Shown here one piece after another: positions 8,430-17,868 of a DNA stretch of 64,000 nucleotides. Origin of the DNA: Salinilacihabitans rarus (GTDB lineage: Archaea > Halobacteriota > Halobacteria > Halobacteriales > Natrialbaceae); NCBI RefSeq assembly GCF_024296665.1, contig NZ_CP100762.1, forward strand, positions 3,348,001 through 3,412,000, in the 5' to 3' direction. Under the pieces are notes generated by a model. It saw only the letters and a list, made by a program, of their open reading frames with translations. It ran no database searches and was not told the DNA's origin. The stretch's first letter is position 1. Each line of letters opens with the position of its first letter. The position numbers and the translations under genes are program-made.

Positions 8430-10454
8430 TCAGCGTCCTTCGACGAGGTCGCCGCTCGCCGGGTACACGACGACGAAGTCCCCCTCGACGATCGTCGGGA
8501 GGCGGTCGTCCAGCGTTCGGAGTTCCGGCTGCCACCCGACGGTGTTCGGCCGGGCGCTCGCGCATACTACCAGGTCGTCGACCGACGCCCGTTCGGCGAG
8601 GACCGCGAACAGGCGGTCCCAGTCGTCGACGCGTTCGACCGAGACGTCGGCGACGGATTCGAGGGCCGAAAACATCTGCCGGTAGCGCTCCGCGGCGTCC
8701 CCGACGGCGATGCCCCGAACCGGCGCCCCGGTGCCCGCCGCGATCCGGTCGACCGTTCGCACGACCTCGTGAACGCCCGGGTCGTGCGCCACCTGCGGCG
8801 GGAGCACGACGGCGATCCGGGACACGGTGTTGAGGGGCTCTCTGATGCGGGAGACGAGGACGAGTCGGTCGCTCCACCGGAGAACCTGCCTCGTCGCGTG
8901 GCTGAACAGCGGCTGTCTGGGGAGGCGGATTCCGTCTCGGTCGAGGAGGATGGTCGTAGCCTGGGTTTCTATCGCCGCGCGGACGATGCCGGAGGCGACG
9001 TTGTGGTCGACGCGCGTGTGAAACGACACCGGCACTTCAGCGCCGGCGGCGTACTCCTCGGTGTGCGCGATCGCCGACCGGGCGGCGGCGATCTCCCGCT
9101 CGGTCTCCGGTCCCGGCGGGACGACCGTCAACGTGTGCAATGGCTCGTCGGAGTCCTCCTCGCGGAGGAGAAACGCCAGGTCGAGCAGCGACTCGTGGTA
9201 CTGCAACAGCGTCTCGTGGTGCTCCGGAATCGGCGTGAACGGAACGAGGATCCGCTGTCGGGCGCCGGTCGACGGGCGCTGCCGACGCTCGGCGATGGCG
9301 AGCGCCCGCCCGTACTTCTCGACGACGATCGGACTGACGAGGCTCACGACGAGGATCATCGCCACCGCGCCGTTGATCATGTCCACGTCGAACCCGGGGA
9401 CGCCCGCCTCGAACGCGATGAGAACGATCGACAGCGCTTCGGCCTGTCCGATAGAGAGCCCGAACACGCTGAGCACCTGTTCGCGGCCGTACGCGTACAG
9501 CCGCCCCGTCGTCCAGGCCGCCGCGAACTTCGTCGCGACGGTGAGTCCGACGAGCGAGCCGGCGAGCACGAGCGACTCGCGGCTACCGACGAGCGCGGCC
9601 GGGTCGACGAGCAGGCCGATCGAGAGGAGGAAGAACGGGACGAACAGCGCGTCGCCGACGAACTGGATCCGGTTCATCAGCGGCCCTCGATCGGGGATGA
9701 GACGGTTGAGCGCCAGCCCGGCCACGAGCGCGCCGATGATCGGTTCCGCCCCGACGACCGCCGCGAACCCCGCCGAGACGAAGAGTGCAGCCATGACGAA
9801 CAGGTACTCGAAGTAACTCTCCTCGGCGAGGCTGCGGAAGAACCGCCGGCCGAACCACGGGACGACGTACCAGACGCCGACGAACAGGAGGACGAGTCCG
9901 GCGCCGAGTCGCGCCCAGAACAGCCAGTCGAGGGCCGCCTCCGTCGACGCGACGACGACGACGAGCACGAGCAGCGCCAGCACATTCGTCAGGACGGTCC
10001 CGCCTACGGTCGCCGTGACGGCGTCGTTTCCGACGATTCCGAGCCGGTGGGCGACGGGATAGGCGACCAGCGTGTGCGAGGCGAAGATCGCGGCGAACAA
10101 CAGCGCCGTCGAGGCCGAGAACCCGAGTACCCACCCCCCGAAGGCGGTCCCGATCGCCTGCGGCACGAGGAACGTGAGAACGCCGAAGACGACGCTCTGG
10201 TCGATGTTGTCGAAGAACCTGTGCAGGTCGATCTCGACCCCGGCGAGGAACATCAGGTAGATCAGCCCGACGTCCCCGAGGAGGACGATCGCGGGGCTTC
10301 GATCGAGGATTCCGGCCGCGTTCGGCCCGATCGCGGCGCCGACGAGGACGATGCCGACGATGCCGGGCAACCGATGGCGCTCCAGGAGCAGCGGGGCGAC
10401 GAGAAAGACGACCATCGCCACCGCGAAGATCGACACGGGGTCCTCGACTGGCAT
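8430..10454 (-). CDS. CPA2 cation:proton antiporter with C-terminal Usp-like domain
   Basis: Monovalent cation/proton antiporter of the CPA2 (Kef/NhaS-like) type, 674 residues. The first ~385 residues are a block of about 12 hydrophobic helices with family features such as LPGIVGIVLVGAAIGP near the start and FLAGVEIDLHRF after it. The C-terminal ~270 residues are soluble and resemble one or two universal-stress-protein folds (RILVPFTPIPEHHETLLQ; later IAVVLPPQVAHDPGVHEVV), a common regulatory tail in haloarchaeal antiporters. The ATG at 10454 (MPVEDPVSIFAV) is chosen over a TTG 18 bases upstream. It probably moves Na+ or K+ out in exchange for H+. Confidence 0.9.
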   Translation of the reverse strand: MPVEDPVSIFAVAMVVFLVAPLLLERHRLPGIVGIVLVGAAIGPNAAGILDRSPAIVLLGDVGLIYLMFLAGVEIDLHRFFDNIDQSVVFGVLTFLVPQAIGTAFGGWVLGFSASTALLFAAIFASHTLVAYPVAHRLGIVGNDAVTATVGGTVLTNVLALLVLVVVVASTEAALDWLFWARLGAGLVLLFVGVWYVVPWFGRRFFRSLAEESYFEYLFVMAALFVSAGFAAVVGAEPIIGALVAGLALNRLIPDRGPLMNRIQFVGDALFVPFFLLSIGLLVDPAALVGSRESLVLAGSLVGLTVATKFAAAWTTGRLYAYGREQVLSVFGLSIGQAEALSIVLIAFEAGVPGFDVDMINGAVAMILVVSLVSPIVVEKYGRALAIAERRQRPSTGARQRILVPFTPIPEHHETLLQYHESLLDLAFLLREEDSDEPLHTLTVVPPGPETEREIAAARSAIAHTEEYAAGAEVPVSFHTRVDHNVASGIVRAAIETQATTILLDRDGIRLPRQPLFSHATRQVLRWSDRLVLVSRIREPLNTVSRIAVVLPPQVAHDPGVHEVVRTVDRIAAGTGAPVRGIAVGDAAERYRQMFSALESVADVSVERVDDWDRLFAVLAERASVDDLVVCASARPNTVGWQPELRTLDDRLPTIVEGDFVVVYPASGDLVEGR

Positions 10455-10513
10455 CGGATCGACTGGCGTCAACGGTGAATCCTCGTCCCGCGACGTCTAC
10501 GTGCTCGCGTCAC

Positions 10514-11560
10514 CTATCGTTCGTCCGTCGTTCGACGGACTGTACGCCGAGACGACACGAACGGCCGACGCCTGCGGAGCCCGCGGGCCGCCCTCGAATC
10601 CGCCGCCGCGAGAGCGCGGCCGAGCGTCGACCAGTTCAGCGCGACGAACCCCCCGACGACCACGAGGAACCCCGCCAGCGTGACCGCCGTGACGCCCTCG
10701 CCGAGCACCAGCCAGCCCGCGACGATCGCGACGAGCGGGCTCGCGAACGAGGTGAGACTCGTCCGGGTGGGGCCGACCGCCGCGAGGAGGACGAGGAAGG
10801 CGGCGTAGCCGCCGATACCGACGACCGTCGCCAGGTAGACGGTGGCCGCGATCGCCGCCGGCGTCCACTCGGCCGTTCCGATCGACCCGCCGGTTCCGAC
10901 GCCGACGAGGTGCAGCGTGACGCCGCCGACCAGCGCGCCCCACCCGGTCAGCGACGTCAGGGGCAGGGTCGTCTCGAGGCGGCCGAGCAGGACGGCCCCG
11001 AGACTCGAACTGATCGCCGCACAGAGTACGAGCGCGATTCCCACCGTCTCCCCCGCGGCGACCGCCGTCGGGGAGGGGCTGGCGACGATGGCGACGCCGA
11101 CGAACCCGAGGACGACGCCGACGAGGTCCGTCCGGGAGAGCCGTTCGCCGGGGACGAGCAGGTACGCGATCGGGACGGTGACGACCGGACCGAGGCCCAT
11201 CACGACGGCGGCGACCGCCGGCGTGGTGTACTGCTGGCCGACGAAGAGGAGGCCGACGGTTCCCGCGAGGACGAGTTCCCCGAGGACGAGGATCGCGACC
11301 GCGTCGGCCGTCGTCCGCGGGCGCCACCGGCCGGAGGCGAACGCGTACGCCAGCAGTATCGCCGCGGACGCGTCGAAGCGAACCGCCGCGAGGACGGTCG
11401 GCGGGACGGTTTCGGTGCCGATCCGGATCGCGACGTAGCCGGTCCCCATCACGAGGGCCACGGCGACGAACAGGATGCCGCCGCGGTGCCGCTGGCCGCG
11501 GACGCGGGCCGCCGCGACCCGCCGCCCCGCCCTCGCGCGTCGTACTCGATTCGCCACCAT
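10514..11560 (-). CDS. DMT-family (EamA) permease
   Basis: Drug/metabolite transporter of 348 residues with about ten hydrophobic helices in two EamA repeats. The first repeat begins at GGILFVAVALVMGTGYVAIR, and the second (from about residue 185) ends in LVAIVAGWLVLGEGVTAVTL, the typical EamA closing motif. The N-terminus (about 25 residues) is unusually arginine rich. The ATG at 11560 is favoured by a TATA-like box 27-32 nt upstream; an in-frame TTG/CTG extension to 11653 is less likely. Substrate unknown. Confidence 0.85.
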   Translation of the reverse strand: MVANRVRRARAGRRVAAARVRGQRHRGGILFVAVALVMGTGYVAIRIGTETVPPTVLAAVRFDASAAILLAYAFASGRWRPRTTADAVAILVLGELVLAGTVGLLFVGQQYTTPAVAAVVMGLGPVVTVPIAYLLVPGERLSRTDLVGVVLGFVGVAIVASPSPTAVAAGETVGIALVLCAAISSSLGAVLLGRLETTLPLTSLTGWGALVGGVTLHLVGVGTGGSIGTAEWTPAAIAATVYLATVVGIGGYAAFLVLLAAVGPTRTSLTSFASPLVAIVAGWLVLGEGVTAVTLAGFLVVVGGFVALNWSTLGRALAAADSRAARGLRRRRPFVSSRRTVRRTTDER

Positions 11561-11586
11561 CGTCTCTACGTGGGACGGGACGGCCC

Positions 11587-11592
11587 CTATAA
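11587..11592 (-). promoter_or_regulatory. TATA-like box of the DMT permease gene
   Basis: TTATAG on the minus strand, 27-32 nt before the ATG at 11560, consistent with a near-leaderless transcript. Confidence 0.45.
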
Positions 11593-11790
11593 TTCGCGCA
11601 CGAGAGCGGTGACGAGAAGTGAGACGGCGAGCGGCGAGCGACCGGCGTGTCACCGCTCGATACGCGTCTCACGACGTGTTGGGTCTCGGCGGTGGAGTCG
11701 GGATTCGTCGACGGCCGCAGGTGGGGGCGTGTGGGTCGTCGACGCCGGCGGTGTTCCGGACGCGGACCTATCTTAATTATTGATTATGAT

Positions 11791-11815
11791 ATCTATATCC
11801 CGGTAGGCGACCTAC
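11791..11815 (+). promoter_or_regulatory. Promoter with candidate operator for the flavoenzyme pair
   Basis: A strongly AT-rich stretch (TATCTATATCC at about 11790-11800) is followed by a perfect short inverted repeat GTAGG-CGA-CCTAC (11803-11815), 17-29 nt before the ATG at 11832. Its place between the TATA-like box and the probable start site is typical for a repressor operator; the regulator is unknown. Confidence 0.4.
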
Positions 11816-11831
11816 GCTGACTAGGGAACTA

Positions 11832-13226
11832 ATGTCAGTGACTACCACAACGGCGGACGACGCCGGACGAGACCTGGAGGCGCGGCTTCACGGCGAACTG
11901 ATACGGCCCGGCGAACCGGGCTACGACGAGGCGCGGTCGGTCTGGAACGGGATGATCGACCGGTCGCCGGCGCTCGTCGTCCGGGCGCGGGGCGTCTCGG
12001 ACGTGATCGCCGCGGTGGACGTCGCCCGCGAGCACGACCTGCTGCTCGCGGTGCGCGGCGGCGGGCACAACATCGCCGGGAACGCGGTCTGTGACGACGG
12101 CCTGATGCTCGACCTCTCGCCGATGCGGTCGGTCCGGGTCGACCCGGAGCGCAAGCGGGCCCGGGTCGAACCGGGCGCGACGCTCGCCGACGTCGACCAC
12201 GAGACGCAGGCGTTCGGACTCGCGACCCCGTTCGGCATCAACTCGACGACCGGCGTCGCGGGGCTCACGCTGGGCGGCGGGTTCGGCTGGCTCACCCGCA
12301 AGTACGGGATGACCGTGGACAACCTGCGCTCGGTCGACGTCGTCACCGCGGACGGCGAACTGCGGCGCGCGAGCGAGGCGGAACGGTCGGACCTCTTCTG
12401 GGGGGTCCGCGGCGGGGGCGGCAACTTCGGCGTCGTCACCTCCTTCGAGTTCGACCTCCACGAGGTCGGCCCCGAGGTCCTCGCCGGACCGATCGTCCAC
12501 CCCGGAGAGGACGCGCCGGACGTGCTCAGGCACGTCCGGGACTTCAACGAGGACGCGCCCGACGAGGCGTCGGTCTGGGTCATCCTCCGGAAGGCCCCGC
12601 CGCTCCCGTTCCTGCCCGAGGACGTTCACGGCGTCGGCGTCGTCATCGTGGTCGCGTTCTACGCCGGCGACGTGGCGGAGGGCGAAGACGTGCTGGCCCC
12701 GATCCGGGAGTTCGGCGACCCCATCGCCGACGCCGTCGGCCCGAATCCGTACGCGGGGTTCCAGCAGGCGTTCGACCCGCTGCTCACCGAGGGCGCGCGA
12801 AACTACTGGAAGTCCCACAACTTCCGCGAACTCTCCGACGACGCCATCGACACCGCGGTCGAGTTCGCCGCGAGGCTGCCGTCGCCGCTGTCCGAAATTT
12901 TCTTCGGGCAGGTCGGCGGCGCGATGGCGCGCGTGCCGGCGGACGCGACGGCGTACCCCCACCGCGACGCGGCGTACGTGATGAACGTCCACACGCGCTG
13001 GGAGGACCCCGAGATGGACGACCGGTGTGTCGCCTGGTCCCGGGAGTTCTACGACGAGATGGCCCGGTACGCGACCGGCGGCGTCTACGTGAACTTCGTC
13101 AGCGAGCGCGAGGGCGAGGAGGACGTCGCCTACGGCGAGAACCACGAGCGGCTGGTCGAACTCAAGACCAGGTACGACCCGACGAACCTGTTCCGGGTGA
13201 ACCAGAACGTCGAACCGACGGCCTGA
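11832..13226 (+). CDS. FAD-binding oxidoreductase, berberine-bridge-enzyme type
   Basis: 464-residue flavoprotein of the PCMH/VAO fold with a C-terminal BBE segment. RGGGHNIAGNAVCDDGLMLD (about residues 75-94) is the FAD loop, with the histidine that usually carries the covalent 8-alpha-histidyl bond. GLTLGGGFGWLTRKYGMTVDN and WGVRGGGGNFGVVTSFEF follow, and the BBE tail ends NHERLVELKTRYDPTNLFRVNQN. Members oxidise alcohols, sugars or alkaloid-like substrates with O2 or other acceptors; the substrate is not predictable. There is no signal peptide, so it is cytoplasmic. It sits 123 bp before another flavoenzyme gene on the same strand, suggesting a joint pathway. Confidence 0.92.
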   Translation: MSVTTTTADDAGRDLEARLHGELIRPGEPGYDEARSVWNGMIDRSPALVVRARGVSDVIAAVDVAREHDLLLAVRGGGHNIAGNAVCDDGLMLDLSPMRSVRVDPERKRARVEPGATLADVDHETQAFGLATPFGINSTTGVAGLTLGGGFGWLTRKYGMTVDNLRSVDVVTADGELRRASEAERSDLFWGVRGGGGNFGVVTSFEFDLHEVGPEVLAGPIVHPGEDAPDVLRHVRDFNEDAPDEASVWVILRKAPPLPFLPEDVHGVGVVIVVAFYAGDVAEGEDVLAPIREFGDPIADAVGPNPYAGFQQAFDPLLTEGARNYWKSHNFRELSDDAIDTAVEFAARLPSPLSEIFFGQVGGAMARVPADATAYPHRDAAYVMNVHTRWEDPEMDDRCVAWSREFYDEMARYATGGVYVNFVSEREGEEDVAYGENHERLVELKTRYDPTNLFRVNQNVEPTA

Positions 13227-13349
13227 GCCGGTACGCCGTTCCGACCGGGTTCGACGCGCCGCCGACCCCGGTCGTTCCCCGGCGTCGCGCCGGACGGTGT
13301 GGCATCCATTGACGTACTTCGACGTGGAGTCTGCGGAGGGGGGTGCCAC

Positions 13350-14753
13350 ATGACCTTAGCAACCGTTCCGCGGTACGACGGCGACCGGGAGGTGGAGGGA
13401 GGCGAGCGCGCGGTCGTGATCGGGGCGAGTATGGCCGGCCTGCTCGCGGCCCGCGTCCTCGCCGACGCGTTCGACGAGGTCACGGTCGTCGACCGGGATC
13501 CGCTGCCCGACGAACCGATCGCCCGGCGCGGCGTTCCGCAGGCCGAGCACATCCACGTCCTGCTGGAGGGCGGGCGCGCCACGCTGGAGGACCTGTTCCC
13601 GGGCTACGGCGAGGAACTGCTCGCGGCCGGCGGGCTGGTGATCGACAACGCCCGCGACGTCGGCTTCTACTCCGAAGGGGACTTCCTCGCCGAGGGGCCG
13701 CGACGGATCCCGCTGTACTGTGCGACCCGGCCGCTCTACGAGCGGCTGGTTCGCCGTCGCGTCGCCGCCCTCGACGGCGTTCACCTGCGACAGGGCTGTC
13801 GGTTCAGGACCTACCGCGTCGACGACGCGGGGACGACCGTCGAGGGCGCGGCGGTCACCGACGAGGAGGGCGGGACCGAGGACCTCGCGGCCGATCTGGT
13901 CGTCGACGCCACCGGCCGGGCGAGTCGAACGCCGGCCCGGCTCGAAAAACGCGGCTACCCGTCGCCCGCCGTCGACGAGGTGTCCATCGACCTCGCGTAC
14001 GGCACGACGCTCGTCGAGCGGCCCGCCGACGACCGCCGCGCGTTCCTCGTGACGGCGTTCCCGCCGCACACTCGTGGCGGCGCGGCGCTCCCCGTCGAGG
14101 GCGATCGGTGGATGGTGACGCTGTTCGGGCTGCACGGCGACCACCCGCCGCGGGATCCGGCGGGGTTCCGGGAGTTCGCCGCGGGGCTGCCAACGCCGGA
14201 ACTGTCCCACCTCCTCGACGAGCAGCCGCGAGCCACCGAGGAGATCACCGGCTACCGATTCCCGGCCAGCAGACGGTATCGCTACGAGGACCTCGAACGG
14301 TTCCCCGAGGGGCTGGTCGTCGTCGGCGACGCGATCGCCAGCTTCAATCCGATCTACGGTCAGGGAATGTCGGTCGCCGCGTTCGAGGCGCTGGAACTCC
14401 ACCACGCGCTGGCGGCGGGCGGACGCGACGCGCTCGCGCGTCGCTTCTTCGAGCGGGCCGCGGAGACGGTCGACGCGGCGTGGAACATGGCCGTCGGCGG
14501 CGACCACCGGTTCCCGCGGACGGTCGGGCCGAAGCCGCGCGGAACCGACCTCGCGAACCGGTACTTCTCCCGGCTGCTCCGCACGGCACACGCCGACGGC
14601 GTGCTGGCGGACGCTTTCTTCCGGGTCCTGCTGATGGAACGTCCCGCCAGCTCGCTGCTGCGCCCCCGGATCGCCTGGCGCGTGTTCGCTCCGGCCCGCC
14701 CGACTCGGGAGATCGCGCTCCGCCGGCGGTTCGCGTCGACGCGCGTCAGGTAA
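13350..14753 (+). CDS. FAD-dependent monooxygenase/oxidoreductase
   Basis: 467-residue flavoprotein with an N-terminal Rossmann motif (AVVIGASMAGLLAARVLAD, about residues 20-38), a VVDRDPLPDEP strand end, VVDATGRASRTPARL in the middle, and a second FAD motif (EGLVVVGDAIASFNPIYGQG) like that of para-hydroxybenzoate hydroxylase and geranylgeranyl reductase relatives. The ATG at 13350 has a GGAGGGG sequence 8 nt upstream, better than the in-frame GTG at 13299. It probably forms an operon with the preceding BBE-type enzyme. Substrate unknown. Confidence 0.9.
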   Translation: MTLATVPRYDGDREVEGGERAVVIGASMAGLLAARVLADAFDEVTVVDRDPLPDEPIARRGVPQAEHIHVLLEGGRATLEDLFPGYGEELLAAGGLVIDNARDVGFYSEGDFLAEGPRRIPLYCATRPLYERLVRRRVAALDGVHLRQGCRFRTYRVDDAGTTVEGAAVTDEEGGTEDLAADLVVDATGRASRTPARLEKRGYPSPAVDEVSIDLAYGTTLVERPADDRRAFLVTAFPPHTRGGAALPVEGDRWMVTLFGLHGDHPPRDPAGFREFAAGLPTPELSHLLDEQPRATEEITGYRFPASRRYRYEDLERFPEGLVVVGDAIASFNPIYGQGMSVAAFEALELHHALAAGGRDALARRFFERAAETVDAAWNMAVGGDHRFPRTVGPKPRGTDLANRYFSRLLRTAHADGVLADAFFRVLLMERPASSLLRPRIAWRVFAPARPTREIALRRRFASTRVR

Positions 14754-14801
14754 GCAGCGACGGCCGGCGGCCGGCGGCCGTCGCCCCGCGCTGGCTCACT
14801 C

Positions 14802-15128
14802 TCAGGTCGGGTCGGCGACGACGGTCCCGCAACTGGAGACCGTCACCCGACAGCCCTCGTAGGTGAACGTCACCTCGGCGGGCGGGTCGCGGGCCGACGT
14901 CACGAGGTTGGTGAGCGCGTCGGGGTCGACGGTCGCGTACAGCGGCGACATGGAGATGGCGTCGCGCTTCGTGGCGGTCGCTACGGCCTCGACGATCGCG
15001 ACCACCGGCGTGCTGGAGTTCGCGTCGAACCGGGTGTGGAACGTCTCCGTGGCGGGGTCGTATCTCACACCACCGTCGGCGCTGGAACCCGAAGGGGCGG
15101 CGTCGGAGTGGGTCGTACTGTCGGTCAT
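14802..15128 (-). CDS. HalOD1 output-domain protein
   Basis: Small protein (108 residues) made almost entirely of a HalOD1 domain, a haloarchaeal signalling output module. Recognisable are VVAIVEAVATATKRDAISMS followed by PLYATVDPDALTNLV and a final beta strand with EVTFTYEGCRVTVSSCGTVV. Such proteins usually lie beside two-component or bat-type regulators. Here it is 46 bp beyond the stop of the PAS/HTH regulator at 15,175-16,314 on the same strand, so the two may be co-transcribed. The molecular role of the domain is not established. Confidence 0.82.
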   Translation of the reverse strand: MTDSTTHSDAAPSGSSADGGVRYDPATETFHTRFDANSSTPVVAIVEAVATATKRDAISMSPLYATVDPDALTNLVTSARDPPAEVTFTYEGCRVTVSSCGTVVADPT

Positions 15129-15174
15129 TGATCACGCTACGGCGGGCGCGGTGGTAAGGGTGGACGCTGACTGG

Positions 15175-16314
15175 TCAGCGTGCGTCCGCGCCGGACTTCT
15201 CGAAGAGGTGCTTGAAGACGGTCCGCTGGGCCTTGCGGAGGTGCTGGTTGAACGTCTGGCGGGTGACGCCGAACCGGTCCGCGAGTTCGTCGCCGGTGCT
15301 GGTCCGGGGCGTCTCGAAGTAGCCGCCGAAGTACGCCGAGTCGAGGGCGGCGATCTGGTGGTCGGTGAGCGCGTCGGAGACGACGTCGTACAGCAGGTGC
15401 GGCGAGTAGACGAGTTCCTCGGAGACCAGTTCGACCTCGGGGTGAAACTCCCGGATGCCGTCGGCGGCCAGCCGGGGCTCTACGTCACCCGGGAGGTCGC
15501 CGAGGAACCGCACCTCCTCCGGCGTGATGATGATGGCGCGGGCGCGCCCGCCCAGCGAGGGGAAGACACGCGAGACCGTCGTCGACTCCGCGTGGGCCTC
15601 GATGCGGTTGTGGCCCTCGACCGAACGCAGCAACCGCGCGTCGAGGTAGTGGGGCACCTCCTCGACGGCGGTGACGAAGTCGCTCGCGGGGAGGTCCGAC
15701 GTCCCCATGTACTGGACGGTGCTCCCGTCCGGCATCGAGACGACGGAGTCGACTTCGATCCGCGTCTCGCCGTCGGTGACCCGCAGCGACGGGGGCACCG
15801 CCGACCGGTCCGTGCGGAACTCGAGGCGGCGGACGTGGTCGCTGGTCAGTCGCTCCTCGCGGCGCTTCAGCCCCGTCACGTCCTCGAACGAGACGACGAC
15901 GTACTCCACGTCGCCGTCGTCCAGCACGGGCGCCGAGTTGCTCGACAGCCACCGCTCGGTCCCGTCGGGCAGTTCGATCCAGTGTTCGAAGCCGTAGACG
16001 GGGTCGCCCGTGTCGAAGACCTGCGTGACGGGGTTCTCCGCGACCGGCACGGGCGTCCCGTCGTCGTAGTAGATGTTCCAGTCGGGCTGGTCGTACGTCC
16101 GGCCGGTGATCTCCTCCTCGGTGAGGTCGAGCGTCTCCGCGGCGCGCTCGTTGGCGTAGACGAACGCGCCCGTCGAGTCGACCACGACCGTACTGACGGG
16201 GTTCACGTCGAACACGCGCCGGGCGAGGTCCTCGGGCGGCGTCTGCCGGCCCCCTTCCGCCCGGCACTCGGCCGAATCGTCGCCGCGGAGTTCGCCCATC
16301 GAGGAATCGGTCAT
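15175..16314 (-). CDS. bat-type PAS/HTH-10 transcriptional regulator
   Basis: Regulator of 379 residues in the bacterio-opsin-activator family. A PAS domain (about 25-150; ARRVFDVNPVSTVVVDSTGA) is followed by a GAF-like bat domain (about 155-300) and a C-terminal HTH-10 DNA-binding domain (about 315-375: TDHQIAALDSAYFGGYFETP, then ELADRFGVTRQTFNQHLRKA). The PAS domain probably senses redox, light or a small ligand. There is no receiver domain or kinase. The HalOD1 gene downstream may be a partner. No bop-like opsin gene is in the window, so the target regulon is unknown. Confidence 0.88.
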   Translation of the reverse strand: MTDSSMGELRGDDSAECRAEGGRQTPPEDLARRVFDVNPVSTVVVDSTGAFVYANERAAETLDLTEEEITGRTYDQPDWNIYYDDGTPVPVAENPVTQVFDTGDPVYGFEHWIELPDGTERWLSSNSAPVLDDGDVEYVVVSFEDVTGLKRREERLTSDHVRRLEFRTDRSAVPPSLRVTDGETRIEVDSVVSMPDGSTVQYMGTSDLPASDFVTAVEEVPHYLDARLLRSVEGHNRIEAHAESTTVSRVFPSLGGRARAIIITPEEVRFLGDLPGDVEPRLAADGIREFHPEVELVSEELVYSPHLLYDVVSDALTDHQIAALDSAYFGGYFETPRTSTGDELADRFGVTRQTFNQHLRKAQRTVFKHLFEKSGADAR

Positions 16315-16555
16315 CGACTCACCGTCCGGCGGAGCCGTCGGCGGGTCGCTCCGGGACGGGCGAGCGACGGCACGGAGAATCCGCTCGCGTCCATGGCACC
16401 GGTACGGTGCCGGCGAATAAAGCTGTTACACCGGCATCAAACCGACACCGTCCCCGGAGGACGAGTGTCACCGGTCCCGGGCCCCGCCGCGGGAGCCGGA
16501 TCGAACGGCCCGGGTTCGCGCGCCCACGACGGCCCCGCCGGGTACGACGAGACGC

Positions 16556-17521
16556 CTACGTCTCCGGGAAGATGCTCTCGGGCAGGTACGCGGCGACGGT
16601 CCAGTTCGGGACGTTGACCGCCTGACTGATCTTCAGGTCGACGGCCGCCGAGCACAGGACGTACGCCTCGCTCCGCGAGAGGCCGCGGTCCTCGTGGAGG
16701 TGGTCGATCATGTGCCGGATCGCCGCCCGGGTGGCCTCCAGCGGGTCGGCGGCGATTCCCGTCGTCCCGTAGGTCGGTTCGTCCCGCCCGGTCGGGGTGA
16801 ACGGCCCCGTCGTCTCGAACCGGGGCTGTTCGATCGACTTCCCCGACTGCAGGTCGAACCGGCACGTGACCGTCATCGGGGCCTCGACCCCCGAGACGCA
16901 GACCTCGCCGTCCCCCTGGGCGGCGTGGCAGTCGCCGACGCTGAACAGGGCGTCCTCGACCGCGACGGGCAGGTACAGCGTCGACCCCGCCCTCAGGTGT
17001 TTGACGTCGAGGTTGCCGCCCACCGACCGCGGCGGGTTCGTGTCGTGGGCGCCGTCCGCCGCGGGCGCGACGCCGATGGTGCCGGGGAACGGGGCCAGCG
17101 CCACCTCGATCCCGTTCGCGAAGCGGCCCACGTCGCCGTCGAGGTCCCAGACGTACAGTTCGGGCTCCGGGAACGCCTCGGGCAGGAGGCCCAGTCCCAG
17201 TTCCCCGGGGAGGACCAGCGTGTAGCCCCAGCCCTCGTGTTCGAGATCGAGCAGGTCGACGCGGAGGACGTCGCCGGGGCGGGCGCCGTCGACCGCGACC
17301 GGCCCGGTCAGCGGGTGGACCGGGTCGACGTCGAGGGCGGCCACGTCCGCGGCCGTCGAGTCCGGGTCGAGTTGGCCGTCCGTGGCGTCCCGACACTCGA
17401 ACTGGACGACGTCGCCCGGTTCGACCGTCAGCACCGGTTCGAGACCGTTGTCCCACGCGCTGTGGACGGCGTCGTCGGTTGCGTTCACCCGGTGGTCGAC
17501 CGCGTAGTCCTCGTTCGACAT
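16556..17521 (-). CDS. Acetamidase/formamidase family protein
   Basis: 321-residue FmdA/AmdA family amidase that would hydrolyse formamide or acetamide to ammonia and the acid. Family motifs seen are EPGDVVQFECRDATDGQL near residue 35, HPLTGPVAVDGARPGDVLRV, NPPRSVGGNLDVKHLRAGST and LFSVGDCHAAQGDGEVCVSG, which holds the metal-site region. The C-terminus has SAAVDLKISQAVNVPNWTV. The ATG at 17521 gives a normal family length and has a TTTTATCC box about 25 nt upstream. It acts in the cytoplasm in nitrogen scavenging. No amide transporter is adjacent. Confidence 0.92.
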   Translation of the reverse strand: MSNEDYAVDHRVNATDDAVHSAWDNGLEPVLTVEPGDVVQFECRDATDGQLDPDSTAADVAALDVDPVHPLTGPVAVDGARPGDVLRVDLLDLEHEGWGYTLVLPGELGLGLLPEAFPEPELYVWDLDGDVGRFANGIEVALAPFPGTIGVAPAADGAHDTNPPRSVGGNLDVKHLRAGSTLYLPVAVEDALFSVGDCHAAQGDGEVCVSGVEAPMTVTCRFDLQSGKSIEQPRFETTGPFTPTGRDEPTYGTTGIAADPLEATRAAIRHMIDHLHEDRGLSRSEAYVLCSAAVDLKISQAVNVPNWTVAAYLPESIFPET

Positions 17522-17868
17522 TCGGGGGAGCAGACGCCGCCGCGGGGGATAAAACACCCGCCGGTGGCGCCGGTGGGGATCAGCCGGCGGCCGCCCGGAC
17601 GGCCGGAGCGGTCGGCGGTGCCGTCGCTCTTCGACCGGGGCGTTCGGACGAAGTCGAAACGAAAACCGAGAGACACCGCCGACGTGACCACCCGCACGTC
17701 GGCCGTGGAGAGACCGGCAGAGGGGGAGGCCACCCTCGGGACATCTCACGCCCAGGAACGAAGATATCCCCTCTGCCGAGTCGAACGTGGGCCGGAACGA
17801 ACGTAGTCGTGGCGGTCAATAATTCAGGCGGTTAAAGCGGCGGCCGGCCGAGGGCCGCGCCGGCACCG
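17522..17868. other. Intergenic region
   Basis: About 350 bp between the amidase gene and trmO. Near the amidase it contains a minus-strand TATA-like box (about 17,545-17,552). I see no gene, repeat or RNA in the rest. Confidence 0.5.

Noticed and set aside
7863-10478. 871-codon open frame opposite the antiporter gene
   Set aside because: Composition is almost only R, D, E, G and P, with no recognisable motif; the opposite strand encodes a complete antiporter with membrane helices.
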